A DNA stretch of 64,000 bases from an uncultured Prevotellaceae bacterium (GTDB lineage Bacteria > Bacteroidota > Bacteroidia > Bacteroidales > Bacteroidaceae). The stretch covers positions 92,860 to 156,859 of the forward strand of contig CADBAG010000001.1 of NCBI GenBank assembly GCA_902792635.1, in the 5' to 3' direction. This document shows positions 50,266 through 60,638 of this stretch, one piece after another. The notes below the pieces were generated by a model that was not told where the DNA came from, did not search any database, and saw only the letters and a list, made by a program, of their open reading frames with translations. The translations under genes and the position numbers were made by a program. Each line of letters opens with the position of its first letter. Within the stretch, counting starts at the first letter, position 1.

Positions 50266-51390
50266 GTGAAAAAATACATATTTTTTATCTACTTCCTTGC
50301 CATGCCCCTGTTGGCTTCAGCCCAGAAAATAACTATCGGCACATGCCAGATAGAAGAGATGGGTATCAAAGGAACCTATAAGGGTGAGATGTCATCGGGC
50401 AAGCCCAATGGCAAGGGCAGTGAAGTGTTTGAGAACGGTAATACCTATGACGGCGACTTTGTCAAGGGCAAGCGCCAAGGACATGGTGTCTACACTTTTG
50501 CTGATGGCGAGAAGTATGATGGTGAGTGGGTACTCAACCAACAGCACGGTCGTGGCACTTATTATTTCAGCAACAATAATAAATATGTTGGCTTGTGGTT
50601 CCGCGACTATCAGCAAGGCCATGGCGTGATGTATTATTTCAACGGTGACGTCTACGACGGCGATTGGTTTCATGACATGCGGCAGGGAAAGGGAAAGTAC
50701 ACGTTCTCTACCGGTGCTTATTATGATGGTCAGTGGAAAAACGACAAGAAAGAAGGTAAAGGCTTCTTCGACTGGGGTGACGGCACTACTTATCGTGGCA
50801 ACTGGGAGAATAATCAGCGTTCGGGCTATGGTGTGAACAAATATGCTGACGGCGATGTTTATAAAGGCATGTGGAAAGATGACATTCAGCAGGGCCGTGG
50901 CATCTACCTCTTCCAGAACGGTGACCAGTATGAAGGAGACTATGACCAAGGTGAACGTACTGGCGAAGGCATCTTCCGCTATGCTAATGGAGACCAGTAT
51001 ACCGGTCACTTCAATCAGGGCGACCGAGATGGAGAGGGTACGTTCGTCTGGGCCAATGGCGACAAGTATGAAGGCCAGTGGAAAAATGACCAGCTCAATG
51101 GACAAGGCAAACTGTCTAAGAAAGATGGTGATGTCTTTGAAGGAACCTTCCGTAATGGAAAGATAGATGGCGAGGTTATCATCCACTATGCCAATGGCAC
51201 ACGTTTTAAAGGAACTTACCATAACGGCAAACGTAATGGTCGCTGCATTGAAGAGACAAAAGACGGTAAGCGTTTCGAAGGCTCTTATGTAGATGATGTA
51301 CGCGATGGTAAGTTTGTAGAAAAGGATGCTAATGGGCAGGTCACCTGCACAGGACATTATGAGAATGGAAAACGATTTAACGACCAATAA
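50266..51390 (+). CDS. Exported MORN-repeat protein
   Basis: A 374-residue protein with a signal peptide (about residues 1-20, IFFIYFLAMPLLASAQ) and about 14 MORN repeats of 23 residues, each with a Y-x-G-x-W/F core followed by GxGxx. The repeats run from GTYKGE near residue 36 to the C-terminus with no other domain. MORN arrays form elongated beta scaffolds that bind lipids or proteins. It starts at GTG (50266), which the promoter position supports. It precedes glgB by 17 bp; the link to glycogen is by position only. Confidence 0.9.
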   Translation: MKKYIFFIYFLAMPLLASAQKITIGTCQIEEMGIKGTYKGEMSSGKPNGKGSEVFENGNTYDGDFVKGKRQGHGVYTFADGEKYDGEWVLNQQHGRGTYYFSNNNKYVGLWFRDYQQGHGVMYYFNGDVYDGDWFHDMRQGKGKYTFSTGAYYDGQWKNDKKEGKGFFDWGDGTTYRGNWENNQRSGYGVNKYADGDVYKGMWKDDIQQGRGIYLFQNGDQYEGDYDQGERTGEGIFRYANGDQYTGHFNQGDRDGEGTFVWANGDKYEGQWKNDQLNGQGKLSKKDGDVFEGTFRNGKIDGEVIIHYANGTRFKGTYHNGKRNGRCIEETKDGKRFEGSYVDDVRDGKFVEKDANGQVTCTGHYENGKRFNDQ

Positions 51391-51407
51391 AAACTTAAAC
51401 TCATACT

Positions 51408-53423
51408 ATGGATAAAGAGAATCACATCGGTATCGTAGCTCATGACCCTTATCTTGAGCCTTTTGAGGATGCCATTCGTGGACGTCACGATCATGCAGCG
51501 TGGAAGATAGGGCAACTCACACAAGGTGGCAAGCAAACTTTGTCCGACTTTGCCAGCGGTTACGACTATTACGGTCTTCATAAGGTGCGTGGCGGATGGG
51601 TCTTCCGAGAATGGGCACCTAACGCGACAGACATCTATCTTGTCGGAGATTTCAATGACTGGAAAGAAGACGAGAAATATCGTTGTAAGCGCATTGAGGG
51701 CACAGGCAACTGGGAACTCAAACTGCCCACCAAAGCCATGAAGCATGGCGATCTGTTCAAGATGCATGTCAAATGGAACGGTGGACAAGGGGAACGTATC
51801 CCTGCGTGGGCTACCCGTGTGGTGCAGGATGAGCAGACGAAGATCTTCTCTGCACAGGTATGGGCACCTAAGAAATATCATTGGAAGAAGAACAAGTTTA
51901 AGCCTTCGCGCGATCCTCTGTTCATCTATGAATGCCATATCGGCATGGCTCAGGATGCAGAGAAGGTCGGCACCTATACGGAGTTTAAGGATAACGTCCT
52001 TCCGCGAATCATCAAGGACGGATACAATGCCATTCAGATTATGGCTATCCAGGAGCATCCTTATTATGGCAGTTTCGGCTACCATGTGAGTTCCTTCTTC
52101 GCACCGTCAAGCCGCTTCGGTACGCCGGAGGAACTGAAAGCGCTCATTGATGCGGCCCATGAAGCAGGCATTGCCGTTATCATGGATATCGTCCATTCTC
52201 ATGCTGTGAAGAATGAGGTTGAGGGACTTGGAAATCTTGCTGGTGATCCTAACCAGTATTTCTATCCCGGCGAGCGCCATGAGCATCCGGCATGGGACAG
52301 TCTGTGTTTCGACTATGGAAAGGACGATGTTATCCATTTCCTGCTGTCCAATTGTAAGTACTGGCTTGAGGAATACCATTTCGATGGCTTCCGTTTCGAT
52401 GGTGTGACATCGATGCTCTACTATAGTCATGGCCTGGGTGAAGCCTTCACCAACTACGCAGATTATTTCAATGGCCATGAGGATGACAATGCCATCTGCT
52501 ACTTGACGATGGCCAATAAACTCATTCATGAGATTAACCCCAATGCCATTACGATTGCTGAAGAGGTGAGTGGTATGCCGGGCCTTGCTGCCAAATACGA
52601 AGATGGCGGTTATGGCTTCGACTATCGACTGGCTATGAATATCCCTGACTATTGGATCAAAACCATCAAGGAAAAGAAAGACGAGGACTGGAAGCCGAGC
52701 AGCATCTTCTGGGAGGTCAAGAACCGTCGTGCCGACGAGGAGACGATCTCTTACTGTGAGAGCCACGACCAGGCTTTGGTGGGCGATAAGACTATCATCT
52801 TCCGGTTGATCGACTCTGATATGTACTGGCACTTCAAGCATGGTGATGAGACAGACCTCGTCTGGCGTGGTATCGCCCTGCATAAGATGATCCGCCTCGT
52901 GACAGCTGCCGCTATGAACGGAGGTTATCTCAACTTCATGGGTAATGAGTTCGGTCATCCTGAATGGATCGACTTCCCGCGTGAGGGCAACGGATGGAGC
53001 TACAAGTATTGCCGTCGGCAGTGGAACTTGGTAGATAATCCTGACTTGGATTATCATTTCCTCGGCGACTTCGACAAGGCGATGCTCAATGTGCTTAAGA
53101 GTGAGCCGAAGTTTAATCTCACTCCAGTCCAGGAGATTTGGCATAACGATGGCGATCAAATACTGGCTTTCGAGCGCGGCAATCTCGTGTTTGTCTTCAA
53201 CTTCTCACCAACTCGGAGCTACTCTGACTATGGCTTCCTCGTGAAGGCAGGCGAATACGATGTCGTCCTCAATACGGATGCTAAGGAGTTCGGTGGCAAC
53301 GGGCTTGCTGATGACTCAGTGAAGCATTTCACCAACTTTGATCCGGTCTATGAGAAAGACGGGAAAGGTTGGATGAAGCTTTATATTCCCGCTCGCTCTG
53401 CCGTAGTATTAAGAAAAAAGTAA
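51408..53423 (+). CDS. glgB: 1,4-alpha-glucan branching enzyme
   Basis: Makes alpha-1,6 branches in glycogen. The 671-residue GH13 protein has an N-terminal CBM48-type domain (GWVFREWAPNATDIYLVGDFNDW) and the catalytic core: DIVHSHAVKN, nucleophile in FRFDGVTSMLYY, acid/base in AEEVSGMPG, and SHDQALVGD. The closest style is the eukaryote-like branching enzymes common in Bacteroidota, rather than the E. coli form with its longer N-terminus. It is flanked by the MORN gene and the DUF6057 gene on the same strand. Confidence 0.94.
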   Translation: MDKENHIGIVAHDPYLEPFEDAIRGRHDHAAWKIGQLTQGGKQTLSDFASGYDYYGLHKVRGGWVFREWAPNATDIYLVGDFNDWKEDEKYRCKRIEGTGNWELKLPTKAMKHGDLFKMHVKWNGGQGERIPAWATRVVQDEQTKIFSAQVWAPKKYHWKKNKFKPSRDPLFIYECHIGMAQDAEKVGTYTEFKDNVLPRIIKDGYNAIQIMAIQEHPYYGSFGYHVSSFFAPSSRFGTPEELKALIDAAHEAGIAVIMDIVHSHAVKNEVEGLGNLAGDPNQYFYPGERHEHPAWDSLCFDYGKDDVIHFLLSNCKYWLEEYHFDGFRFDGVTSMLYYSHGLGEAFTNYADYFNGHEDDNAICYLTMANKLIHEINPNAITIAEEVSGMPGLAAKYEDGGYGFDYRLAMNIPDYWIKTIKEKKDEDWKPSSIFWEVKNRRADEETISYCESHDQALVGDKTIIFRLIDSDMYWHFKHGDETDLVWRGIALHKMIRLVTAAAMNGGYLNFMGNEFGHPEWIDFPREGNGWSYKYCRRQWNLVDNPDLDYHFLGDFDKAMLNVLKSEPKFNLTPVQEIWHNDGDQILAFERGNLVFVFNFSPTRSYSDYGFLVKAGEYDVVLNTDAKEFGGNGLADDSVKHFTNFDPVYEKDGKGWMKLYIPARSAVVLRKK

Positions 53424-53436
53424 TTTGTATTAAATA

Positions 53437-54591
53437 ATGTCCAGACAATTCAAAGATGGCACGATCGTTATGAGAATCGGCTGTGCCATCTTTTTCTTAG
53501 TCTTTACCACTCTCTATCTTAGTAAGTATCAGCCGGATATCTTAGCTGTTACGCAACATGTGCTCTCGGGTGGTGCCACACATTATAACAGTGTGATAGG
53601 CACGATCCTTATCACGCTTGTCTTATGGCTCATACAGGTGGCACTGTACGGTTGGACGGGATTGTCGCATAGAGCTCACGCGCTCACTTATCTTCCGTCT
53701 ATGTTGTTGCTGGCTATCTTGACGGATATTTCTCCCAACCTGACGACTGACAACTACTTGGGCGTGTGGGCATGGCTTTTCCCATTGCTGATGATTGTCT
53801 ATGCCGGTGTGGTGTGGCTTTTCCGGCAATTGGAACCGATGGAGCCGACAGCCTATTCCATGGGGCTCTTCTCAAGAGTGACATGGATCAACGTGCTTCA
53901 GTTGTGTGTCATGGCGCTTATCGTCTGTGGCATCGGATGTTCTGATACGGTCTTCCACTGCCGTATGCGGATGGAGAGCGATATGCTCAAAGGCGATTAT
54001 GCAGCTGCTGTCAAGGTTGGAAATGATGTGGAGCAGACAGACAGCAGTCTGACAATGTTGCGTGTCTTGGCTTTGTCAAAGACCGGTGAGCTTCCTGAGC
54101 GTTTGTTCGAGTTCCCGCTTGTTGGTGGATCGGATGCCATGCTGCCAAACAGAAAATCTATAAAATTGATGATGCTGCCTGAAGATAGTGTTTATTCTAC
54201 ATTCGGTGTGGTGCTCAAGGAGAAACTGCGCCCGATGACCTATCTTCGTCATGTCAATAAGAGTAAGAAATATGCATCTAAAGCATCTCGTGACTGGCAA
54301 CTGTGCGGGTACCTCCTTGACCGTAACCTTGATGCTTTCGTTATGACATTACCGCGCTATTATGATATTAGCAGGTCTTTGCCTAAGGCTTATCGTGAAG
54401 CGCTCATCCTCTATAACCATATAAGGAAAAAGCCACGTATTCTTTACAAGGAGTCGGTAATGGATGCCGATTATGACGACTTCAAGAAAGCTTTCTATAG
54501 TTCAGAGAATCCAATGGCTCGTCTCTCCAATGTCAAGGATAACTTTGGAAAGAGCTATTGGTACTATTATATCTTAGGAACGACACATTGA
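53437..54591 (+). CDS. DUF6057-like membrane protein
   Basis: A 384-residue protein with four to five hydrophobic segments in its first 170 residues (including IGCAIFFLVFTTLYLSKY and VLQLCVMALIVCGIG) and a soluble helical C-terminal half containing LKGDYAAAVKVGNDVEQ, a TPR-like stretch. It resembles DUF6057 proteins of Bacteroidota. Function unknown. It follows glgB by 13 bp and is probably its co-transcribed neighbour. Confidence 0.65.
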   Translation: MSRQFKDGTIVMRIGCAIFFLVFTTLYLSKYQPDILAVTQHVLSGGATHYNSVIGTILITLVLWLIQVALYGWTGLSHRAHALTYLPSMLLLAILTDISPNLTTDNYLGVWAWLFPLLMIVYAGVVWLFRQLEPMEPTAYSMGLFSRVTWINVLQLCVMALIVCGIGCSDTVFHCRMRMESDMLKGDYAAAVKVGNDVEQTDSSLTMLRVLALSKTGELPERLFEFPLVGGSDAMLPNRKSIKLMMLPEDSVYSTFGVVLKEKLRPMTYLRHVNKSKKYASKASRDWQLCGYLLDRNLDAFVMTLPRYYDISRSLPKAYREALILYNHIRKKPRILYKESVMDADYDDFKKAFYSSENPMARLSNVKDNFGKSYWYYYILGTTH

Positions 54592-54598
54592 AATTTCT

Positions 54599-54685
54599 CC
54601 GTAGGGGCGGCCCTGGTGGCCGCCCTAACTATGTATATGTTTTGGTGATTAAACAATAGGGCGGCCACAAGGGCCGCCCCTACGG
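54599..54685. repeat. GC-rich long inverted repeat, family A
   Basis: 29-bp arms (54599-54627, 54657-54685) that differ at a single position, with a 29-bp loop. The arm sequence is the same as at 19202-19229. It lies 7 bp after the DUF6057 stop. Confidence 0.92.
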
Positions 54686-54690
54686 TGTGA

Positions 54691-54802
54691 CGTTCCCAAT
54701 TAGGAAACCGATAGTTTCTCGGTTAAAAACTAAGAGTTTCTCGGTTAGAAACTAAGAGTTTCTCAATAAAAAACTGGCAGTTTCTCATCGAGAAACTGCC
54801 AG
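54691..54802. repeat. 22-bp tandem repeat array of imperfect hairpins
   Basis: Four clear 22-bp units from 54713 (AGTTTCTCGGTTAGAAACTAAG and variants) with a degenerate one at 54691-54712. Each unit is itself an imperfect inverted repeat. The last forms a perfect 13-bp hairpin (54774-54802, CTGGCAGTTTCTC/GAGAAACTGCCAG) that may be the psd-pssA terminator. The array lies between convergent genes. Confidence 0.9.
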
Positions 54803-54831
54803 CAATATATTTGATTAGGCACCTAATCTCT

Positions 54832-55581
54832 TTATCCTTTCTTTACCGTTGCATCGCTTACGAGGGACAATAAGACATAAAGGAGAATGACGATCCACCA
54901 TGCTCCTAAGAAACCGGCAAGGAACCCTTGACCGGAGAAACCTTGGTAGAGCGTAGAGATGATAATGATAGCTGCAGAGACGGCAATGAAAGAGTAGCGC
55001 AACTCATTACCTTTCCAGCCCCAGTGCTTGAACTTCAATGCAAACATCGGAATCTCGGAGATGAGCAACCATGAGCTGATAAGCATCAGCAGAATGACGA
55101 TACCTGCACCGGCCGGGAGCGTGTTGAGCCAATTGCCAAGACAGAGGATCAGTGAGCCCCAAAACAGAGCATTGGCAGGCGTGGGCAGACCGATGAAGCC
55201 CATCGACTGGCGCTCGTCGAGGTTGAACTTTGCCAGGCGAAGTGCAGAGAAGGCTGCCATGATATATGCTACAAAAGGGATATAATCGGTAACGACTCCC
55301 AAGAACGAAGGGAAGTTCATTACTAACAGTTGCGAAAAGATGATGGTTGACGGAGCCACACCAAAGGTGACATCGTCAGCTAACGAGTCTAATTCCTTGC
55401 CGATAGGGGATGATACATGGAAGAGACGGGCACTCATTCCGTCGAAGAAGTCGAACACTGCTCCAATGATGATCCACAGCAACGCTAAGTCAGGACTATG
55501 GAAGAAAGCAAAACAAGTAGCGATGCAACCTGAAATAAGGTTGCAGCACGTCAGGGTGTTCGGAAAATTAATCAGTTTCAT
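54832..55581 (-). CDS. pssA: CDP-diacylglycerol--serine O-phosphatidyltransferase
   Basis: Makes phosphatidylserine, the precursor for phosphatidylethanolamine. The 249-residue membrane protein has the CDP-alcohol phosphotransferase motif [35 protein letters not shown] (D-x2-DG-x2-AR-x8-G-x3-D-x3-D) across the first cytoplasmic loop and about seven hydrophobic segments. Its start overlaps the end of psd by 4 bp. The two enzymes form one minus-strand operon. Confidence 0.94.
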   Translation of the reverse strand: MKLINFPNTLTCCNLISGCIATCFAFFHSPDLALLWIIIGAVFDFFDGMSARLFHVSSPIGKELDSLADDVTFGVAPSTIIFSQLLVMNFPSFLGVVTDYIPFVAYIMAAFSALRLAKFNLDERQSMGFIGLPTPANALFWGSLILCLGNWLNTLPAGAGIVILLMLISSWLLISEIPMFALKFKHWGWKGNELRYSFIAVSAAIIIISTLYQGFSGQGFLAGFLGAWWIVILLYVLLSLVSDATVKKG

Positions 55582-56273
55582 TTTTTCAATTTTGCAATGA
55601 TCGTCTGGTCACCGGTGGTCTTCTGATTCATCTTGACACAGATCTCAGTGCCAACAGGCAGGAAAACATCTACACGGGAGCCGAGCTTGATGAAGCCTAA
55701 GTGCTCATCAATATAGCATTCCTCTCCTTCCTTGGCATAGGTCACGATGCGGCGGGCTACGGCACCAGCTATCTGGCGGCAGAGAATATCCGTACCATCT
55801 TCTGTTGTGATCATGGTGTCGGTGTGCTCATTCTCCATGCTTGCCTTCGGAAGCCAGGCCTTATGGTAGTTGCCATTGAAGTGCTTGACGAATTTCACTT
55901 TTCCATCTACCGGGAACCAGTTGGCATGCACATTGGTCAGACTCATAAAGATGGATACTTGTATTCTGCGATCGTGAAAATAGGTGTTTTCATTCACTTC
56001 CTCAATGACAACAATCTTTCCATCAGCAGGGGCCACGACAATACCATCGGTATCTTCGACATTGAGATAACGGATAGGACATTGGTAGAAGTTCACGGCG
56101 ATGCCATATAGAACACCGAAAACAACGATGAACGCCCAGAATATCCAGGGGATGGCCACAAAATGCCACAGCAGAAAACCTACTATAGCGATAAATGCCA
56201 AGCCGCCGACCAACTGATCAACGCCTTCTCTATGTATGCGTATTTTCTTTAGTTTCTTGATTCTTTTTCCCAT
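55578..56273 (-). CDS. psd: Phosphatidylserine decarboxylase, archaeal type
   Basis: Decarboxylates phosphatidylserine to phosphatidylethanolamine. The 231-residue proenzyme has two hydrophobic segments (residues about 20-60), [27 protein letters not shown] and the self-cleavage site [10 protein letters not shown] near the C-terminus, where the serine of GS becomes the pyruvoyl group. It is shorter than the E. coli enzyme and fits the archaeal-type family used in Bacteroidota. It leads the psd-pssA operon. Confidence 0.92.
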   Translation of the reverse strand: MGKRIKKLKKIRIHREGVDQLVGGLAFIAIVGFLLWHFVAIPWIFWAFIVVFGVLYGIAVNFYQCPIRYLNVEDTDGIVVAPADGKIVVIEEVNENTYFHDRRIQVSIFMSLTNVHANWFPVDGKVKFVKHFNGNYHKAWLPKASMENEHTDTMITTEDGTDILCRQIAGAVARRIVTYAKEGEECYIDEHLGFIKLGSRVDVFLPVGTEICVKMNQKTTGDQTIIAKLKK

Positions 56274-56322
56274 GACTTATAATTTGGCTGTCTTGCAAGG
56301 TCAAATAAGTTCTTTTGCACTG

Positions 56323-56330
56323 CAAAGGTA
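56323..56330 (-). promoter_or_regulatory. -7 element for psd-pssA
   Basis: TACCTTTG on the minus strand, 50 bp before the psd start. Confidence 0.55.
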
Positions 56331-56394
56331 ACCTTTTTCTATAGAACTCGCAAATATTTTTTCTTCTTCTTTTGCTTATATCGTTTTTTCGGCG

Positions 56395-56402
56395 TAACTT
56401 TA
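56395..56402 (+). promoter_or_regulatory. Possible -7 element for dnaE
   Basis: TAACTTTA, one mismatch from TAnnTTTG, 20 bp before the dnaE start. Confidence 0.4.
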
Positions 56403-56421
56403 CACTCGCAAAGAAACGTTC

Positions 56422-59400
56422 ATGGAAGATTTCGTACATTTACACGTTCATACTCACTATAGTATTCTCGACGGACAGTCGAAGGTGCCTCATCTCGTTG
56501 ACAAGGCTATCAAAGACGGAATGAAAGGTATGGCCATCACTGATCATGGTGTCATGTATGGTATCAAGGAATTCTCCGACTATTGTGCCTCTATCAACAA
56601 GAAGCGGAAGGCGGAAGGGCAGGAACCTTTCAAGCCTATCTTCGGGTGCGAGATGTATGTCGCTCATCACCGCAAAGAAGACAGGGATAAAGCAGCAGGT
56701 GACGGCTCTGGCTATCACCTTATCGTGCTTGCCAAGAACTATCACGGCTACAAGAATCTTATTAAGCTTGTCAGCCGTTCGTGGGTAGATGGCTACTACT
56801 ATAAGCCTCGTACTGACCGCTTCGACTTGGAGAAATACCATGAGGATCTCATTGTCTCTTCGGCTTGTCTTGGTGGTGAGATTCCCCAAAAGATTATGAA
56901 AGGTGACATGGAGGGGGCGCGTGAGGCTGTGGAATGGTACCACAACCTCTTTGGTGATGACTTCTATTTAGAGCTTCAGCGTCACCAGGTCACAGACCCC
57001 AATGTCCATGCCAACCGCGAGACCTATCCTTTGCAGCAGAAGGTGAACAAGGTGCTGATGCAGTTCGCGAAGGAGTATGGCATCAAACTGATCTGCACCA
57101 ACGACTGTCATTTTGAGGATAAGGAAACGGCAGAGGCTCATGACCATCTGCTCTGCCTGGCTACGGGTAAGGATCTCGACGATCCGACGCGTATGGTCTA
57201 TACGAAGCAGGAGTGGTTCAAGACACGGGCAGAGATGAACGCTATCTTCTCCGATGTGCCCGAGGCCTTGTCCAACACCTTGGAGATCTTGGATAAGGTT
57301 GAGATATATAGTATTGACCACGGACCTATCATGCCTTTCTTCCCAATTCCCGAAAGCTTCGGTACCGAGGAGGAGTGGCATAAGAAATATACAGAAGAGC
57401 AGCTCTATAAAGAGTTCACTACCGATGAGAATGGTGAGAACCCATTGCCAAAGGACAAGGCTGATGCGGTGATTGAACGTCTCGGAGGCTATGATAAAGT
57501 TTATCGAATCAAGTTCGAGGCCGACTATCTTGCCAAACTTGCCTACGATGGTGCAAAGAAGCGTTACGGCGACCCTATTCCCGACAACGTAAAGGAGCAT
57601 GTGAAGTTTGAGCTTCACGTCATGAAGACGATGGGTTTCCCGGGCTACTTCCTTATAGTGCAGGACTTTATCAATGCTGCTCGCGACCAGCTCGGTGTAT
57701 GGGTAGGCCCGGGCCGTGGCTCTGCGGCAGGTTCTGTGGTGGCTTATTGCTTGGGTATCACGAAGATAGACCCCCTGAAATACGACCTCCTATTTGAGCG
57801 TTTCCTCAATCCTGACCGTGTCAACCTCCCGGATATTGATACTGACTTCGATGACGACGGCCGAGGAAAGGTGTTGCAATGGGTGATGGATAAGTACGGT
57901 AAGCAGAACTGTGCGCATATCATCACTTATTCGAGCATGGCAACGAAGAACTCTATCTCTGATGTCGCTCGTGTGGAGAAACTTCCATTGGAGCGTGCCA
58001 ATGCTTTGAAGAAAGCTATCCCGGACCGTCTGCCCGATGGCTTGAAGATGAACCTCGCCAATGCTATCAAGTGTACGCCGGAGCTGCGCGAGGCAGAGAG
58101 CTCCATGGATCCGCGTGAGCGTAACACCATCAAGTATGCCAAGATGTTAGAGGGTACAATCCGCGGTACGGGTATTCATGCCTGCGGATTCATCATCTGT
58201 CGTGATCCGATCAGCGACTGGGTGCCGGTGTCTACAGCTGACGACCCTGATTTCCCGGACCGCAAGTGTGATGTGACACAGTATGACGGTCACGTCATTG
58301 AGTCGACAGGTCTTATCAAGATGGACTTCTTGGGTCTGAAGACACTCTCGGAGCTGAAAGAGGCGGTTAAGGTTATCAAACAGACGACGGGAAAAGAGAT
58401 AGACCTCGATAATATTCCTATTGACGACGAGCTCACCTATAAGCTCTATCAGGAGGGACGGACTATCGGTACGTTCCAGTTTGAGTCGCCGGGTATGCAG
58501 AAATATCTGAAGGAGCTCCATCCAACGGTCTTTGAGGACCTCATCGCTATGAACGCCCTCTACCGTCCGGGACCTATGGACTATATCCCGGAGTTTATCG
58601 CCCGTAAGAAGGATCCTTCGCGTATCAAGTACGATATCCCTTGCATGGAGAAGTACTTGAAGGATACTTATGGTATCACGGTCTACCAGGAGCAGGTGAT
58701 GTTGCTCTCCCGCCAGTTGGCCAACTTCACGCGTGGTGAGAGCGATGCCCTGCGTAAGGCCATGGGTAAGAAGAAAAAGGCTATCGTAGACGCGATGAAG
58801 CCTAAGTTCCTCAAGCAGGGCGCAGAGAACGGACATGATCCGAAGATCTTGGAGAAGATATGGAGTGACTGGGAGAAGTTCGCTTCCTATGCCTTCAATA
58901 AATCGCATGCCACCTGTTACTCATGGGTGGCTTATCAGACCGCTTATCTGAAAGCCCATTATCCAGCTGAATACATGGCTGCTCTGATGACGCGTCGTTT
59001 CTCGGATATAGGTGAGATCACGAAGCTCATGGAGGAGTGCAAGGCGATGAATATTCCTACTTTGGGTCCGAGCGTCAATGAGAGTTACGTAGAGTTTGGT
59101 GTCAACGATAAAGGTGAGATCCGCTTTGGCTTGTCAGCCATCAAAGGCATGGGCTCTGCGGCAGCTGCCGCTATCGTCAGCGAGCGTCAGGCCAACGGTC
59201 CTTATAAGGATATCTACGATTTTGCGGAGCGTGTCAGCCTCAAGGATGTCAACCGCAAGGCTTTCGAAAGTCTGGCATTGAGCGGTGGCTTCGACTGTTT
59301 CGGGTTGATGCGTGAGCAGTATCTTGCTGCTAACCCGAAGGGAGAAGTGTTCCTCGATTGCTTGGTGCGCTTTGGTCAGCAGTATCAGCAGGATAAGAAA

Positions 59401-60141
59401 GATGCCGCCAACTCGTTGTTCGGTGCTATGAGTGCGGATGTTGCCGTGGCGCTTCCTCCTGCTCCGAAAGCAGAGGAGTGGAGCAGTATTGAGCGATTGG
59501 GCAAAGAGAAGGACCTTGTTGGTATCTATCTTTCTGCACATCCGTTGGATGACTATTCGCTCATTCTTAATAATATGTGTAATACGACATGCACGGAGAT
59601 GGGCGATCGCAGCAATCAGGATGAACTGGCGCAGCGTGAGGATATAACCTTTGGCGGTATCGTCACAAAGGCTACGCAGAAGTTCACCAAGCGTGGTTCA
59701 CCTTTTGGACTCGTCACGATAGAGGACTTCAGCGGCTCGGGTGAGATCGCACTCTTCGGTGAGGAATGGGGTAAGTGGAATGGCAAGCTGACAGTAGGCT
59801 GTTCAGTCTTTGTCAAGGCGCGCTATGTGAAGCTCTATCCTACGAGCCAGTCATATTCGCTTCAGATACAAAACATTGAATATCTGCAGACAGTGAAGAA
59901 TGAACGCATCGAGCGGTTCACCATCAATGTCCCGAGCAAGGCCATTGATGAGACGATGGTCAACGATGTGATGTCGATCGTCTGTGACACACCGGGTCAC
60001 ACGGAGCTCTACTTCAATATCATCGATGAGGACGAGCACGTGAATGTCCTGCTGCGCTCGCAGAAGCAGCAGATAGAAGTGGGCAAGGAGCTGGTACAAT
60101 ATATTGACAGCCGTCCCGAGATGAGCTATCATGTCAATTAA
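56422..60141 (+). CDS. dnaE: DNA polymerase III alpha subunit
   Basis: The replicative polymerase. The 1239-residue DnaE has an N-terminal PHP domain (FVHLHVHTHYSILDG, then TDHGVMYG) and the polymerase core with GPGRGSAAGSVVAYCLGI and the catalytic PDIDTDFDDDGRG. Helix-hairpin-helix and OB-fold regions follow (FGGIVTKATQKFTKRGSPFGLVTIEDFSG near residue 1080). Length and order are those of DnaE1. The TsaE gene follows by 25 bp. Confidence 0.97.
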   Translation: MEDFVHLHVHTHYSILDGQSKVPHLVDKAIKDGMKGMAITDHGVMYGIKEFSDYCASINKKRKAEGQEPFKPIFGCEMYVAHHRKEDRDKAAGDGSGYHLIVLAKNYHGYKNLIKLVSRSWVDGYYYKPRTDRFDLEKYHEDLIVSSACLGGEIPQKIMKGDMEGAREAVEWYHNLFGDDFYLELQRHQVTDPNVHANRETYPLQQKVNKVLMQFAKEYGIKLICTNDCHFEDKETAEAHDHLLCLATGKDLDDPTRMVYTKQEWFKTRAEMNAIFSDVPEALSNTLEILDKVEIYSIDHGPIMPFFPIPESFGTEEEWHKKYTEEQLYKEFTTDENGENPLPKDKADAVIERLGGYDKVYRIKFEADYLAKLAYDGAKKRYGDPIPDNVKEHVKFELHVMKTMGFPGYFLIVQDFINAARDQLGVWVGPGRGSAAGSVVAYCLGITKIDPLKYDLLFERFLNPDRVNLPDIDTDFDDDGRGKVLQWVMDKYGKQNCAHIITYSSMATKNSISDVARVEKLPLERANALKKAIPDRLPDGLKMNLANAIKCTPELREAESSMDPRERNTIKYAKMLEGTIRGTGIHACGFIICRDPISDWVPVSTADDPDFPDRKCDVTQYDGHVIESTGLIKMDFLGLKTLSELKEAVKVIKQTTGKEIDLDNIPIDDELTYKLYQEGRTIGTFQFESPGMQKYLKELHPTVFEDLIAMNALYRPGPMDYIPEFIARKKDPSRIKYDIPCMEKYLKDTYGITVYQEQVMLLSRQLANFTRGESDALRKAMGKKKKAIVDAMKPKFLKQGAENGHDPKILEKIWSDWEKFASYAFNKSHATCYSWVAYQTAYLKAHYPAEYMAALMTRRFSDIGEITKLMEECKAMNIPTLGPSVNESYVEFGVNDKGEIRFGLSAIKGMGSAAAAAIVSERQANGPYKDIYDFAERVSLKDVNRKAFESLALSGGFDCFGLMREQYLAANPKGEVFLDCLVRFGQQYQQDKKDAANSLFGAMSADVAVALPPAPKAEEWSSIERLGKEKDLVGIYLSAHPLDDYSLILNNMCNTTCTEMGDRSNQDELAQREDITFGGIVTKATQKFTKRGSPFGLVTIEDFSGSGEIALFGEEWGKWNGKLTVGCSVFVKARYVKLYPTSQSYSLQIQNIEYLQTVKNERIERFTINVPSKAIDETMVNDVMSIVCDTPGHTELYFNIIDEDEHVNVLLRSQKQQIEVGKELVQYIDSRPEMSYHVN

Positions 60142-60165
60142 AGAAAGTATAATACAATAAATAAA

Positions 60166-60579
60166 ATGAAGATTACAATTCAGTCTTTGGACAGCATTCA
60201 TGAGGCTGCCCGCGAGTTCATCGAGAACATGGGCAAGGGTCATGTGTTTGCCTTTTATGGTAAGATGGGTGCAGGAAAGACAACGTTCATCAAAGCCATC
60301 TGTGAGGAACTTGGTGTCGAAGATGTCATTACTTCTCCAACATTCGCCATTGTCAACGACTATACATCCACGAAGGATGACAGTCATATCTACCATTTCG
60401 ACTTCTATCGTATCAAGAAGTTGGAGGAGGTTTACGACATGGGCTATGAGGATTATTTCTACAGTGGCAGCCTGTGCTTCATCGAGTGGCCTGAGCTCAT
60501 TGAGGAGATCCTTCCCGGCGATGCTGTCAAGGTGACCATCACGCAGAATGAGGACGGTTCAAGAACTGTCGAGTTCTAA
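60166..60579 (+). CDS. tsaE: tRNA threonylcarbamoyladenosine biosynthesis ATPase TsaE
   Basis: Partner ATPase of TsaB/TsaD in making t6A in tRNA, acting with the Sua5/YciO product encoded at 4227. The 137-residue protein has Walker [26 protein letters not shown] and YHFDFYRI, with a C-terminal FIEWPELI. Standard length. It probably shares the dnaE transcript. Confidence 0.93.
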   Translation: MKITIQSLDSIHEAAREFIENMGKGHVFAFYGKMGAGKTTFIKAICEELGVEDVITSPTFAIVNDYTSTKDDSHIYHFDFYRIKKLEEVYDMGYEDYFYSGSLCFIEWPELIEEILPGDAVKVTITQNEDGSRTVEF

Positions 60580-60638
60580 TAATCTCATAGTTAAGTCACT
60601 TTTTTGGCATAATGTTTGTGTAGATAGATTATAATTCT

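Noticed and set aside
50392-51387. 331-residue minus-strand ORF with a membrane-like composition
   Set aside because: Antisense to the MORN repeats; the hydrophobic look arises from the repeated codons on the other strand.
52107-53159. 350-residue minus-strand ORF
   Set aside because: Antisense shadow of glgB.
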